Source: Flavobacteriaceae bacterium UBA5544
GTDB lineage: Bacteria > Bacteroidota > Bacteroidia > Flavobacteriales > Flavobacteriaceae
Direction of reading: 5' to 3'
Assembly (NCBI GenBank): GCA_002426755.1
Contig: DINI01000008.1
Location: forward strand, 38,767 to 102,766
Length of the DNA: 64,000 nucleotides
A model generated the notes under the pieces. That model had not been told where the DNA came from, did no database searches, and saw nothing but the letters and a program-made list of their open reading frames with translations. How positions within the stretch are numbered: the first letter of the stretch is position 1; every line of letters starts with the position of its first letter. Below are positions 9,198 through 17,902 of this stretch, one piece after another. The position numbers and the translations under genes are program-made.

Positions 9198-9707
9198 TTA
9201 TTTTTGATCCGTTGACTTCTCAATGGAACTAGCATGGTCTTTTATGATATACCAATTACCATCGATTTTCTTTAAATCATAACTGACAGTCATTCGATTA
9301 AAATAAGGTTCTCCCTCTCTATCAGGCTCTCTGTAAACAATTTCTGTAATTGCCATTCCAAAATCATTGGAAACATCCGTATTTAATATTTTGGTTTCAA
9401 AAGTCCATGTGGTATCCTTAAACCAATCTCTATGGTAATCTAAAAACTTTTCAGCAGAATATATAATTTCAGAACTTGGCAGTATCAATTGCATTTCTCC
9501 ATTAGGGGATAATGTACTTTCAAGTGTTTTAATGTCTTTATTTGAAACGGCATCGAGATGCTTTTGCATTGTTTGAATAAAAAGACTATCATTATTAATT
9601 TGCTTATCGGTTGACTCATGAGTCTTTTCGGCGTTCTTATTGCATGAGAACAAGACGATGATAAGAATGTAAGCGGGATATGATTTAAAAATTGAAAAAA
9701 TTCTCAT
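9198..9707 (-). CDS. Lipoprotein with an NTF2-like (SnoaL/DUF4440-type) domain
   Basis: 169 residues. Lipoprotein signal: hydrophobic AYILIIVLFSC with the lipidated Cys at about residue 22, followed by NKN. The mature part (about 45-165) fits the cystatin-like NTF2 fold: MQKHLDAVSNKDIKTLESTLSPNGEM at the start and RMTVSYDLKKIDGNWYIIKDHAS at the end, a pattern common in nuclear-transport-factor-2 family proteins. No catalytic residues can be assigned. Single gene between a converging two-component operon and a cold-shock gene. Function unknown. Confidence 0.75.
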   Translation of the reverse strand: MRIFSIFKSYPAYILIIVLFSCNKNAEKTHESTDKQINNDSLFIQTMQKHLDAVSNKDIKTLESTLSPNGEMQLILPSSEIIYSAEKFLDYHRDWFKDTTWTFETKILNTDVSNDFGMAITEIVYREPDREGEPYFNRMTVSYDLKKIDGNWYIIKDHASSIEKSTDQK

Positions 9708-9751
9708 AGTGCTATAAGTTTGATTGACTTAAAGATAGCTAAAAAGGACTA

Positions 9752-9783
9752 ATAAAAAAGCCTATCATGTGATAGGCTCTTGT
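9752..9783 (-). terminator. Terminator of the cold-shock gene
   Basis: Perfect 9-base stem AGCCTATCA (9759-9767) / TGATAGGCT (9770-9778). On the minus strand it is followed by a U-run (plus-strand A-run 9754-9759), placing it 28 bases after the cold-shock stop. Confidence 0.85.
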
Positions 9784-9810
9784 TTTTCTAAAAAGTTTAA
9801 ATCGGAAGTA

Positions 9811-10002
9811 TTAGATAACTTTTACGTTTACTGCGTTCAATCCTTTTTTACCTTCTGTCAATTCGAATTCTACTTCATCTCCTTCGCGAATCTCATCGAT
9901 TAAACCAGAAATGTGCACAAAATGTTCTTTGTTGTTTCCTTCTTCAGTGATGAAACCAAAACCTTTAGCGTCGTTGAAGAATTTTACTGTACCTTTATTC
10001 AT
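9811..10002 (-). CDS. Cold-shock domain protein, CspA family
   Basis: Start chosen at ATG 10002, giving a 63-residue protein MNKGTVKFFNDAKGFGFIT...; the ten preceding in-frame codons look like leader, not protein. Single OB-fold cold-shock domain with RNP1 KGFGFI (13-18) and RNP2 HFVHIS (28-33). Binds single-stranded RNA/DNA and acts as an RNA chaperone. The leader upstream (10003-10101) is AT-rich, as usual for Csp genes. The flavobacterial form is slightly shorter than E. coli CspA (70). Confidence 0.95.
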   Translation of the reverse strand: MNKGTVKFFNDAKGFGFITEEGNNKEHFVHISGLIDEIREGDEVEFELTEGKKGLNAVNVKVI

Positions 10003-10101
10003 AATAAATATTAAAAAATTAATTAGCTGCAAATGTAGTGTTAATTAATTGGATTACAGGTTTTTTTGAATTTTTTTTCAAAATCAAAAAATTCTGATCT
10101 T

Positions 10102-11025
10102 TTAAGAGACTGATGTTTTGGTTTGATATTCAATAGTTTCGATGATGTTTTTTACTTCGCATTCATAATCAAACCATAAGATGTTTTCATTTTTTCTGAA
10201 CCAAGTAAGTTGTCGTTTTGCGAATCTACGTGAGTTTTTCTTAATCTCGGAAATAGCAAATTCTAATGTCGACTCACCATTTAAATAATTAAAAAGTTCT
10301 TTATAACCAACCGTATTCAAAGCGTTTAAATCTTGCTTTGTCATTAAGCCCTTCACTTCTTCCAGCAATCCTTCCTGTATCATATTGTCAACACGTTGAT
10401 TGATCCTGTCGTATATAACAGCTCTTTCCGCAGTCAACCCAATTGTTATGGTATTGAAATTGCGCTGTTGCTTTTCTTTATTTAAAAATGATGAATAAGA
10501 TTTTCCGGTACCAATGCAAACTTCCAAAGCTCTAATGACGCGATGTGGATTGTCAATGGAAATGGTGTGATAAGACGTTTCGTCCAATAGTTTTAATTGT
10601 TCTTGAAGATGCCCCAAGCCTTTGCTCTGCAGGTTTTTGTTTAAAGTATCTCTAATTGTTGGGTCGATTTCTGGGAACTCATCCAAACCATTGATGACAG
10701 CATCCACATATAAGCCAGAGCCGCCAACCATAATGACGATATCTTTTGTCAAAAGCAAATCATCGAGCAAAACGATGGCATCTTTTTCAAAAGCCCCAAC
10801 ACTATAATGGTCCTCAACAGATTTATGATGGATAAAATGATGTTTGACAGAAGCCAACTCGGTTGGAGTTGGAGCAGCAGTGCCTATTTGCATCTCCTTA
10901 AAAAATTGACGTGAATCTGCTGAAATGATTTCGGTGTCAAAATGTTTTGCAAGTTTGATGCTCAAAGCAGTTTTGCCAATTGCTGTGGGGCCAACGATAC
11001 TTACAAGGTATTTGTTTTTAGACAT
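10102..11025 (-). CDS. miaA: tRNA dimethylallyltransferase
   Basis: 307 residues, normal MiaA length. Adds a dimethylallyl group to N6 of A37 in tRNAs reading UNN codons. P-loop SIVGPTAIGKTALS near residues 9-22, SADSRQFFKEMQIGTA (substrate/tRNA contacts), GGSGLYVDAV, and the C-terminal RRFAKRQLTWFRKNENILWFD. Seven bases downstream of the ion-channel gene on the same strand, so probably cotranscribed with it. Confidence 0.95.
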   Translation of the reverse strand: MSKNKYLVSIVGPTAIGKTALSIKLAKHFDTEIISADSRQFFKEMQIGTAAPTPTELASVKHHFIHHKSVEDHYSVGAFEKDAIVLLDDLLLTKDIVIMVGGSGLYVDAVINGLDEFPEIDPTIRDTLNKNLQSKGLGHLQEQLKLLDETSYHTISIDNPHRVIRALEVCIGTGKSYSSFLNKEKQQRNFNTITIGLTAERAVIYDRINQRVDNMIQEGLLEEVKGLMTKQDLNALNTVGYKELFNYLNGESTLEFAISEIKKNSRRFAKRQLTWFRKNENILWFDYECEVKNIIETIEYQTKTSVS

Positions 11026-11031
11026 TTGGTA

Positions 11032-11901
11032 TTAAGAATAGTCTTCTAAAAAATGGCCACATTTGTAACAATATTTAGCATTGTCTTTATGGCGCTCTGC
11101 AGAACAACTCGGGCACGATTGAGAATTGAGATGTACTTCAGGATGATTGGGTTTTCCAGAATCTTTGGACGTTGATTTCCCTTGAGCAGAATATTCAGCC
11201 GAAACAATCCCTGTTGGGACAGCAATGATCCCATAACCAAGAATCATAATAATTGCGGCAATAAATTGTCCTAAAGGTGTTACTGGAGCAATATCTCCAA
11301 AACCTACAGTAGTCAATGTTACAATACACCAATATACGCTAACAGGAATACTACTGAACCCGCTTGCTTCGCCTTCAATGAGATACATAAGTGTTCCAAA
11401 AATAATGCATAGGATAAGTACAGCGAATAAAAACACCATGATTTTGGCGCGACTTGCTTTTAGAGCATTTGCTAACATATTGGAGGCGCCAAGATACCTG
11501 GCCAATTTAAGTATCCTAAAGATGCGCAACAATCTTAAGGCTCTTAAAGCAACTAAAGCATGTGTACCAACAAAAATTATTGAAATGTACTTTGGTACGG
11601 TAGAAAGAAAATCGACAATGCCATAGAAACTGAAAATATATTTCCATGGTCTCTTCACGGAAATGATCCGTGCAATATATTCTAATGTGAAAAGGATGGT
11701 TATGATCCATTCAGATATATCTAGAAAATCATGATATTTTGTATCAAAACCACGAATGCTTTCTAGCATCACCAAAGCTATACTGGCAATGATAGCGATA
11801 AACAGGATGACATCAAATAATTTGCCTTCCGGTGTATCGGCTTCATAAATAATTTCATGAAGTTTTGCTTTCCAGTTTTTGTGATGAGATTCTATTGGCA
11901 T
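11032..11901 (-). CDS. Voltage-gated-type potassium channel with C-terminal zinc ribbon
   Basis: 289 residues. Six transmembrane segments: S1-S3 between residues 25 and 110, an S4 rich in Arg at every third position (ALRALRLLRIFRILKLARYLG, about 118-138), S5 near 152-172, pore and S6 near 185-235. The selectivity filter is TLTTVGFGDIAP, so K+ is expected. Unusual C-terminal tail: CPSC...CYKCGHF, a four-Cys zinc ribbon (about 262-285), in place of an RCK or cyclic-nucleotide domain. Likely cotranscribed with miaA. Confidence 0.9.
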   Translation of the reverse strand: MPIESHHKNWKAKLHEIIYEADTPEGKLFDVILFIAIIASIALVMLESIRGFDTKYHDFLDISEWIITILFTLEYIARIISVKRPWKYIFSFYGIVDFLSTVPKYISIIFVGTHALVALRALRLLRIFRILKLARYLGASNMLANALKASRAKIMVFLFAVLILCIIFGTLMYLIEGEASGFSSIPVSVYWCIVTLTTVGFGDIAPVTPLGQFIAAIIMILGYGIIAVPTGIVSAEYSAQGKSTSKDSGKPNHPEVHLNSQSCPSCSAERHKDNAKYCYKCGHFLEDYS

Positions 11902-11928
11902 AATCCTTAAAAGTACTAAAAAGTTTGC

Positions 11929-13890
11929 TTACTTTTTTTGAATTACAATAAGAGAGTTCTTTTGGATATCCACAATAGTCCTCATGAACTCTTTAATATA
12001 GTTATAATATTCAGGATTGTAAATTGGTTCAGTAAAATTTAATTTAAAAAATAACTCTACTGTATTATTTTCAACTTTAGTGGTGAAAATAATCGACCCT
12101 GTATTGTTTGGAAGTTTCAAAACTAAATCCTTTGGGTGTTCTAAAATTTCATAACTATCATCTATTTGAAGTTTCAAGGCATAAAGATAGGCGTCCTTGA
12201 AACCAAAATCTATCGGATAGGTGCGTTCTTGCAGTTTAAATTGGTTTTCCGTAAAAAATTTAAAGAGAAAAGGATTTAGGTATATTTTTTCTCCAACACT
12301 TTCTGGCTCATGTTCTATTATAAATTCTTCATCGAAATCACGGTCTTTTTTGTTTTCTGTTTTGACGTCGTATTCTAAAAACGTCATGGTTGGGTAAGTG
12401 TCTTTGCGAGATTTTATATAGTTTTCTTTGTCCTTGAAATAATTCTTTTTAGGAGACATCGCATGATAGCCAGTTGTTTTTTTTGCTGTTTTCCCTTTTA
12501 ATATATTATCAGCTGTCAAATCAAGCTCTAAACGATACGAAACGGAAGAAGATTTTTCAGCTTCAATATCAATCCAATAACTCCCTTTTTTAAAATCGAG
12601 TAATCGTCCATGTTGATTCAAACATCTAAAAGGTAATTGACCAAACGGCAAATAACTGTCAGTGGCGTCCAAAAGGTAAGAAATGCCATCAATAGTTGCC
12701 TGAACAACTAAATAATTAAAATCTGATAGAACCGGATAAATCTGCGTGGCAAACCCATTGTCGCGTGTTGATAATAAAACCGGTTTAACCTCAATGTTGT
12801 TGTCGTCCAATAGATTGTGCAACAAAATATTGATTTCTGAAACATTTCCAGATTTATTATCAATCAAATCCTTTACAGAAACATCTTTAAAAATGCTATA
12901 CTCATTGTTCCAAGTGTAAGTATCTTGAACAAATTCATAAATGGCCTTTGCCTTTGTAAGTGGGTCTTTTTCATTGACAATAGAGTCATCCAACAAATTT
13001 TTGGTGCTGCTGCTTTTGTTTAATTGTCTTCCGAGCTCTTTATCTGTTTTTAATTCAGAATCGACTGTTGCCCAAGTTTTTGTATAATGATTAACCGAGC
13101 CATTAAAGCCTCTAACGGTTTTCAATTCATACTCCACACGAGACAGATAATTATATTTTGTGGTCATATAATCTTCTTCCGTAAAAGCGGGAATATTTCT
13201 CATAATATAATTCGTGTTCACACAGTCGGCATAGGCGCCATTTCCACCATCTAAACAGTTGCCTTCAATGACACCGTGATTTACATCCAGTTTTAAAAAT
13301 CCTACTAATTTGATGTTGTATTCATAGTTACCAGGGATGCTGGTTTCATATTGGCTATAAAGTTTAGGGATGTCATCCTGAAAAAACCATTCTTTATACT
13401 TAAACATAAAAGGAGAGGTCAAGGTATAGCTATAACTAATCACGGAGCCTTCCTTAATATTTGGAAATGTAAACTTTACAATCGTATAACGCTCATTGTA
13501 TTTTTCCTCAAAAATCTGACTATTTTCTAATTCGGTTTTGGTAACATTATTGTTCTCGATATTTAGGGTCGTTGCGGAGATATTGGATATTTTTTCCTTT
13601 TTATTGCCATCGGTGTAAAGATATATGACATTCGTGGCCTTATCAAATCCCTCTCTGTTAAGAATCTTTAATTTCCGCTTGACTTCGGTTACAAGTTTAA
13701 ATGTTCTCTTGTCCACATAGCTTTTGCCATATTCATAGATGACCAAGGCATTTGCGGTTGAATCTTTTTCATATGTATTGATATTCAAATCGCTTCTGGT
13801 AACTGTAAAATCTTCTGAATTGAATTCGTTTTGGGATAAACTTTTTGCTGATATGATGAGTAAAAAAGTAGTAAGTAGAAGTTGCTTCAT
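11929..13890 (-). CDS. Secreted DUF3857 / transglutaminase-like protein
   Basis: 653 residues with signal peptide (KQLLLTTFLLIISAKSLSQ, cleavage near residue 20). Residues about 55-230 match the DUF3857 pattern (KRKLKILNREGFDKATNVIYLY; FPNIKEGSVISYSYTLTSPF). A transglutaminase-like region follows at about 300-410 (AKAIYEFVQDTYTWNNEY), but the expected catalytic Cys is not in an obvious GNC context: SGNVSEINILLHNLLDD has Ser/Val where the Cys should be, so it may be enzymatically inactive. Periplasmic or surface. Start ATG overlaps the stop of the upstream exonuclease gene by four bases. Confidence 0.82.
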   Translation of the reverse strand: MKQLLLTTFLLIISAKSLSQNEFNSEDFTVTRSDLNINTYEKDSTANALVIYEYGKSYVDKRTFKLVTEVKRKLKILNREGFDKATNVIYLYTDGNKKEKISNISATTLNIENNNVTKTELENSQIFEEKYNERYTIVKFTFPNIKEGSVISYSYTLTSPFMFKYKEWFFQDDIPKLYSQYETSIPGNYEYNIKLVGFLKLDVNHGVIEGNCLDGGNGAYADCVNTNYIMRNIPAFTEEDYMTTKYNYLSRVEYELKTVRGFNGSVNHYTKTWATVDSELKTDKELGRQLNKSSSTKNLLDDSIVNEKDPLTKAKAIYEFVQDTYTWNNEYSIFKDVSVKDLIDNKSGNVSEINILLHNLLDDNNIEVKPVLLSTRDNGFATQIYPVLSDFNYLVVQATIDGISYLLDATDSYLPFGQLPFRCLNQHGRLLDFKKGSYWIDIEAEKSSSVSYRLELDLTADNILKGKTAKKTTGYHAMSPKKNYFKDKENYIKSRKDTYPTMTFLEYDVKTENKKDRDFDEEFIIEHEPESVGEKIYLNPFLFKFFTENQFKLQERTYPIDFGFKDAYLYALKLQIDDSYEILEHPKDLVLKLPNNTGSIIFTTKVENNTVELFFKLNFTEPIYNPEYYNYIKEFMRTIVDIQKNSLIVIQKK

Positions 13891-15254
13891 TTGTTCAGTT
13901 GAATAATTTTAAGTCCTTTATTTCGTCTCAAATAATTTTGTATGATGTGTTGGGTGTCTCTATTGTTTTCCATTGGAGTGATGAGCGTTTCCAAAACTTC
14001 AATCGTATTGATTTGGTAATTGAGATTAAAAAATCCCAACCCTTTAAAAACGCCGTCTTCTATTAGCAGTACACTGCGTTCATCCACTTCACGACCTTTG
14101 TCTATAATGGCAATGTTTTTAGAGTCGTAACTATTTTTTTGAATCAGTTGCTGCACACGTTTGTTGTAGTCTTCAGGATTTTCTTCTTGAATGCAGGCAC
14201 CAAGACATTCTTGGATGTCGTATTTAAAACAACTGCTTTTTGTGTTGTACAATCCAGATAGTTTCTGACACAATTGATACTGATCTACAGCGTTGAAAAG
14301 GAAACTTCTGGCACTTTGATTATTGGCAAACGTGGTAATTGATTTCTTTCTGCCGTCAGCCTTGTCTATTTTAAGATTGATATAACCCTTATCATCAATA
14401 AAACTGTAAAGAGCATGCGTAAAAAGATTTCGCCGCATAGCTCTATTGTGTAACGGGTTGATTTTCTTTATTTCTTCACTCTCTTTTAAAAGCGCAACCA
14501 ATTCGCTCCCTGTAGCCTCGTAAGTAACTGCAGCAACTTGAATTTGTATCTTTTTTGATTTGTTGCTTGTGCTTGTAAAATGCTGATTGATTCTATTCTT
14601 TATATTCTTGCTCTTCCCAATGTAGATGACATCGCCTTGGGTATTATGAATGTAATACACTCCAGTAATTGAAGGTAAGTCTTCAATAATCGTCTTTAGA
14701 TTAGGTTCAATTTGGAATTTTGGTTCAGACTTTACGGCCTCTTGGATAATGATTTTCTTAACGTCTTTTGCCAATAGCATTTTGAACAATTTCACGGTGG
14801 CCATGGCATCGCCTGCAGCTCTATGTCTATCACTAACAGGGATTCCCAAAGAGCGTGTAAGCTTGCCTAAACTATAAGATGCTTGATCCGGAATCAACTG
14901 TTTTGACAGATCAACAGTACACAAGGTTTTGCGTTTGTATTCAAAACCTAAACGATTGAACTCCGTACGAAGAATGCGGTAATCAAATTCCGAATTATGT
15001 GCGACCACAATGCAATCTTCAGTAATTTCCACCACGCGTTTGGCTACCTCATAAAATTTGGGAGCTGTGCGAAGCATATTACTGTTGATGCCTGTTAGAT
15101 TAACTACAAAAGGCTGAATTTCGCGTTCAGGATTGACAAGACTTATAAATTGGTCAACAACTTTATGACCATCAAATTTGTAGATTGCAATTTCTGTGAT
15201 CCCTTCCTCATTGTACTTTCCACCTGTGGTTTCTATGTCTAATATTGCGTAAAT
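13887..15254 (-). CDS. DEDDh exonuclease fused to GIY-YIG nuclease domain; probable ATT start
   Basis: Open from an in-frame stop at 15258-15260; the first two codons after it are AAG and ATT. No ATG, GTG or TTG occurs before the conserved N-terminus YAILDIETTGGKYNEEG, so ATT at 15252-15254 is the best start (about 455 residues); starting at the first ATG (15077) would delete the exonuclease active site. Domains: DnaQ-like 3'-5' exonuclease at 1-170 (DIETTG, HNSEFDYRIL, HRAAGDA supply the DEDDh residues), GIY-YIG at about 200-280 (GVYYIHNTQGDVIYIGKSKNIKNR), then a C-terminal region as in UvrC/Cho-like proteins. Likely role in DNA repair. Stop overlaps the next gene by four bases. Confidence 0.88.
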   Translation of the reverse strand: MYAILDIETTGGKYNEEGITEIAIYKFDGHKVVDQFISLVNPEREIQPFVVNLTGINSNMLRTAPKFYEVAKRVVEITEDCIVVAHNSEFDYRILRTEFNRLGFEYKRKTLCTVDLSKQLIPDQASYSLGKLTRSLGIPVSDRHRAAGDAMATVKLFKMLLAKDVKKIIIQEAVKSEPKFQIEPNLKTIIEDLPSITGVYYIHNTQGDVIYIGKSKNIKNRINQHFTSTSNKSKKIQIQVAAVTYEATGSELVALLKESEEIKKINPLHNRAMRRNLFTHALYSFIDDKGYINLKIDKADGRKKSITTFANNQSARSFLFNAVDQYQLCQKLSGLYNTKSSCFKYDIQECLGACIQEENPEDYNKRVQQLIQKNSYDSKNIAIIDKGREVDERSVLLIEDGVFKGLGFFNLNYQINTIEVLETLITPMENNRDTQHIIQNYLRRNKGLKIIQLNK

Positions 15255-15371
15255 CTTTTAAAATTTAAAATGTTATATATTAAATGTTAGAAGTTGGTTT
15301 TATAAATTTTATCATTTATAGTGTTTTGCCAAGAATACTCGAAATTATATAATTCTATGCTACTGCGACTG

Positions 15372-16040
15372 TTAACCATAATTTCGTTCCCCAAAAATAC
15401 TGCTTCCAACTCTAACCATCGTACTTCCGCATTCAATAGCGAGTTGAAAATCGCCACTCATTCCCATACTGACAGTTTTCAATTGACAGTTTTCGGTTCG
15501 TAATACTTTTAATCTCTCAAATGTAGCTTTTAAAAATGAAAATTCCGACTCGATTTGTGCTTCATTATCGGTGAATGTTGCCATTCCCATCAACCCTGTT
15601 ACACAAACGTTTTTTAATTCTGAAAATTCTTCTGATCGCAAAATTTTTGACGCATCTTCCGCCGTCATTCCAAATTTGGAGTCTTCTTCCGCTATTTTTA
15701 TTTGAAGCAAACAATTGATGGTTCTATCATTTTTCTTTGCTTGTTTGTTGAGTTCCTTCAGCAATCTAAAACTATCTACACCATGAACCAAATTCACAAA
15801 AGAAGCCATATACTTAATTTTATTGGTCTGCACATGTCCAATCATGTGCCACTCAATATCTTTTGGAAGAGATTCATATTTATCCACCATCTCCTGAATC
15901 TTGTTCTCGCCAAAAACGTGCTGACCAGCATCATAAGCTTCCATAATGTCAGAATTGGGCTTGGTTTTTGAGACGGCTACCAGAGTAACATCTTCCGGAA
16001 TTTGGGATTTTATATGTTGGAGGTTTTGTTTTATGGACAT
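15372..16040 (-). CDS. YggS-family pyridoxal-phosphate homeostasis protein
   Basis: 222 residues, usual length. Binds PLP through the Lys in VTLVAVSKTKP (about residue 25) in an alanine-racemase-like barrel. Other family motifs: GENKIQEM, WHMIGHVQTNKIK, VHGVDS, GLMGMATFT and SMGMSGDFQLAIECGSTMVRVGSSIFG near the C-terminus. Not a racemase itself; it buffers PLP and affects amino-acid pools. Two bases after the upstream lipoprotein gene's stop, so cotranscribed with it. Confidence 0.93.
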   Translation of the reverse strand: MSIKQNLQHIKSQIPEDVTLVAVSKTKPNSDIMEAYDAGQHVFGENKIQEMVDKYESLPKDIEWHMIGHVQTNKIKYMASFVNLVHGVDSFRLLKELNKQAKKNDRTINCLLQIKIAEEDSKFGMTAEDASKILRSEEFSELKNVCVTGLMGMATFTDNEAQIESEFSFLKATFERLKVLRTENCQLKTVSMGMSGDFQLAIECGSTMVRVGSSIFGERNYG

Positions 16041-16042
16041 TT

Positions 16043-16588
16043 CTAATTCTTTTTACCATAATAGTATTCATACATTTTCGGATTGACTTCCTTCCAATAT
16101 TCTTCCATGAATTTGGATTGTTTCAATTTTTCATAAGAATTGATTTTCTCTACAAAATAATCAACCAAAATGGTTTTATATTCTGAATTATCGGTTAGTA
16201 AATCCTTTCCATTGTTATCAAATATGATGATAGATGAATACCTGTCATTATAACTTGAAGTGGATACATCTACTTTTATTCCGATTTTTTCAAGAAAAAT
16301 ATCCTCCCATAATAACATCGGGTTGTTGTTCTTTGTTTCGTAATAAATTTTATTCCATTTTCCATAATCTTCAAAAATGATTTCCGCAACTATATTTGGA
16401 TGATGGGTGCAAAAACTTAACTGGTTTAGTGATTTGGATTCATCACCTTTAAAAGCAAATGTTGACCAGCTTATTTGATTCTCATCCAATATCTTGTAAG
16501 TTGGGCAACTTATTTCTTTTGATACTTCAGTTGGTTTACACGAAAATGTAAAAATGAAAAGTAGAACTATAATTTTTGTTAATTTCAT
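16043..16588 (-). CDS. Putative lipoprotein, unknown function
   Basis: 181 residues. Lipoprotein signal KIIVLLFIFTFSC with Cys near residue 17, followed by KPTEVSKE. I do not recognise the family. The mature part has a second Cys at CPTYKIL and a third at SFCTHHPN, alternating charged and aromatic stretches, and an acidic/aromatic tail (WKEVNPKMYEYYYGKK). Lies nine bases after the DUF1015 gene and two before yggS; all three run on the minus strand and may be one transcript. Confidence 0.7.
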   Translation of the reverse strand: MKLTKIIVLLFIFTFSCKPTEVSKEISCPTYKILDENQISWSTFAFKGDESKSLNQLSFCTHHPNIVAEIIFEDYGKWNKIYYETKNNNPMLLWEDIFLEKIGIKVDVSTSSYNDRYSSIIIFDNNGKDLLTDNSEYKTILVDYFVEKINSYEKLKQSKFMEEYWKEVNPKMYEYYYGKKN

Positions 16589-16596
16589 AACAGCTT

Positions 16597-17835
16597 TTAA
16601 AACTCATAAATAGTGACACCACTTCGCAACTTTGGTTCAATAAACGTACTCTTTGGAGGCATTTTTAATCCGTCGTCAGCAATTTGTTTCATCTCATCCA
16701 TATTTACCGGTACCATGCCGAACCCGACTGCAAACAAACCACTATCCACGCTGTCTTTCATGTTTACGATGTCTTTCTTGCCGTTGATATAGGAAATGCG
16801 GTCATCATTACGCAAATCTTGAATTCCCAAGATAGGTTGCAAAATGGTTTTATAAAGGATTTGTGCATCCAGAGCATCTAAGGATGTAGTTATTTTATAA
16901 CTCGTTTTACGCAAGTACAAGGAGTAAAATTCACCATCCAAATACATGCTAAAGTGATGCTTTTTGGAAGGTTTATAAGGTATTTTTCCGCGGTTTTCTA
17001 TGCGATATAAAGTGTCTAAATGAATAAGGAACTCTTCTTTTGTCAAACCATTCAAATCCTTAATGATTCTATTGAATTCATGGATTTTCAAATCAGATTC
17101 GGGTAACAGATAACTCATGAAAAAGTTATAATGTTCATTGCCTGTATGCTCTGGGTTATTTGCCTTCAAGTCTCTATACAACAAATACGACGATGCCGAA
17201 CGATGATGTCCATCTGCAATATAGACGGTCTTCATTTGCTCAAATTCTTTTCGGATTTTCTCAACTAAGACAGGCGCATCTACTTTCCACAAATAATGGG
17301 TGTCTCTATAAGTCGTCGTGAATTCAAACTCTGCTCGTTCCGTTTGGGCATTGCTAATAATATCAGCAATTACATCATTGTCTGGATAAGTGAGAAGTAC
17401 AGGTTCAGCATTAAAACCTACGGTTTTTAGATAGTCCTTAAAGATGATTTCTCGATGCTCGATCGTATCTTCATGTTTTTTGATAACATCATTTTCATAA
17501 TCTTCAGCACTTGTAGCTGCAACAATCCCATTGAAGACTTGCTTGTCTCTATCCACTATCTTGTAAACATAATAGCATGGTGTTTCGTCTTGAACAAAAA
17601 TACCATCCTCGATAAATTCTAAGTAACGGTTTCGCACAAGATTATAACGTGCTTCGCCCGAAATCTCTTTATCATATTTATAGCCGGGATTCACAATGTG
17701 CAAAAACGAAAATGGATTGTCCCGCAAGCGAGCTTCCAATTGTTCTTTGGTATAGCTTTGATACGAACGGGCCGCCACAAGACTTACCTTGTCTCGTGTT
17801 GGTCGTACTGCTTTGAAGGGGATGATTTTAGCCAT
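16597..17835 (-). CDS. DUF1015 family protein (HTH-like uncharacterised enzyme)
   Basis: Start chosen at ATG 17835, giving MAKIIPFKAVRPTRDKVSLV, the conserved N-terminus of this family; upstream in-frame Met at 17877 adds only a basic leader. 412 residues, usual DUF1015 length. Conserved signatures: PFSFLHIVNPG near 40-50, IADGHHRSASSYLLYRDL near 205-222, and the C-terminal GVTIYEF. Present in many Bacteroidota beside serine-pathway or dehydrogenase genes; biochemical role unknown. The spacing to the 3-hydroxyacyl-CoA dehydrogenase upstream is 67 bases. Confidence 0.88.
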   Translation of the reverse strand: MAKIIPFKAVRPTRDKVSLVAARSYQSYTKEQLEARLRDNPFSFLHIVNPGYKYDKEISGEARYNLVRNRYLEFIEDGIFVQDETPCYYVYKIVDRDKQVFNGIVAATSAEDYENDVIKKHEDTIEHREIIFKDYLKTVGFNAEPVLLTYPDNDVIADIISNAQTERAEFEFTTTYRDTHYLWKVDAPVLVEKIRKEFEQMKTVYIADGHHRSASSYLLYRDLKANNPEHTGNEHYNFFMSYLLPESDLKIHEFNRIIKDLNGLTKEEFLIHLDTLYRIENRGKIPYKPSKKHHFSMYLDGEFYSLYLRKTSYKITTSLDALDAQILYKTILQPILGIQDLRNDDRISYINGKKDIVNMKDSVDSGLFAVGFGMVPVNMDEMKQIADDGLKMPPKSTFIEPKLRSGVTIYEF

Positions 17836-17902
17836 TTTTTTAGTTTTCAGTCGCAATTTTGAGTCAGAGGTACGCACCTTTGAAAACTGCGACTGCGACT
17901 GT

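Noticed and set aside
15077..15077. ATG 15077 as start of the exonuclease/GIY-YIG gene
   Set aside because: It would delete the DIETTG active-site motif, while the frame continues upstream with conserved residues to an ATT just after a stop.
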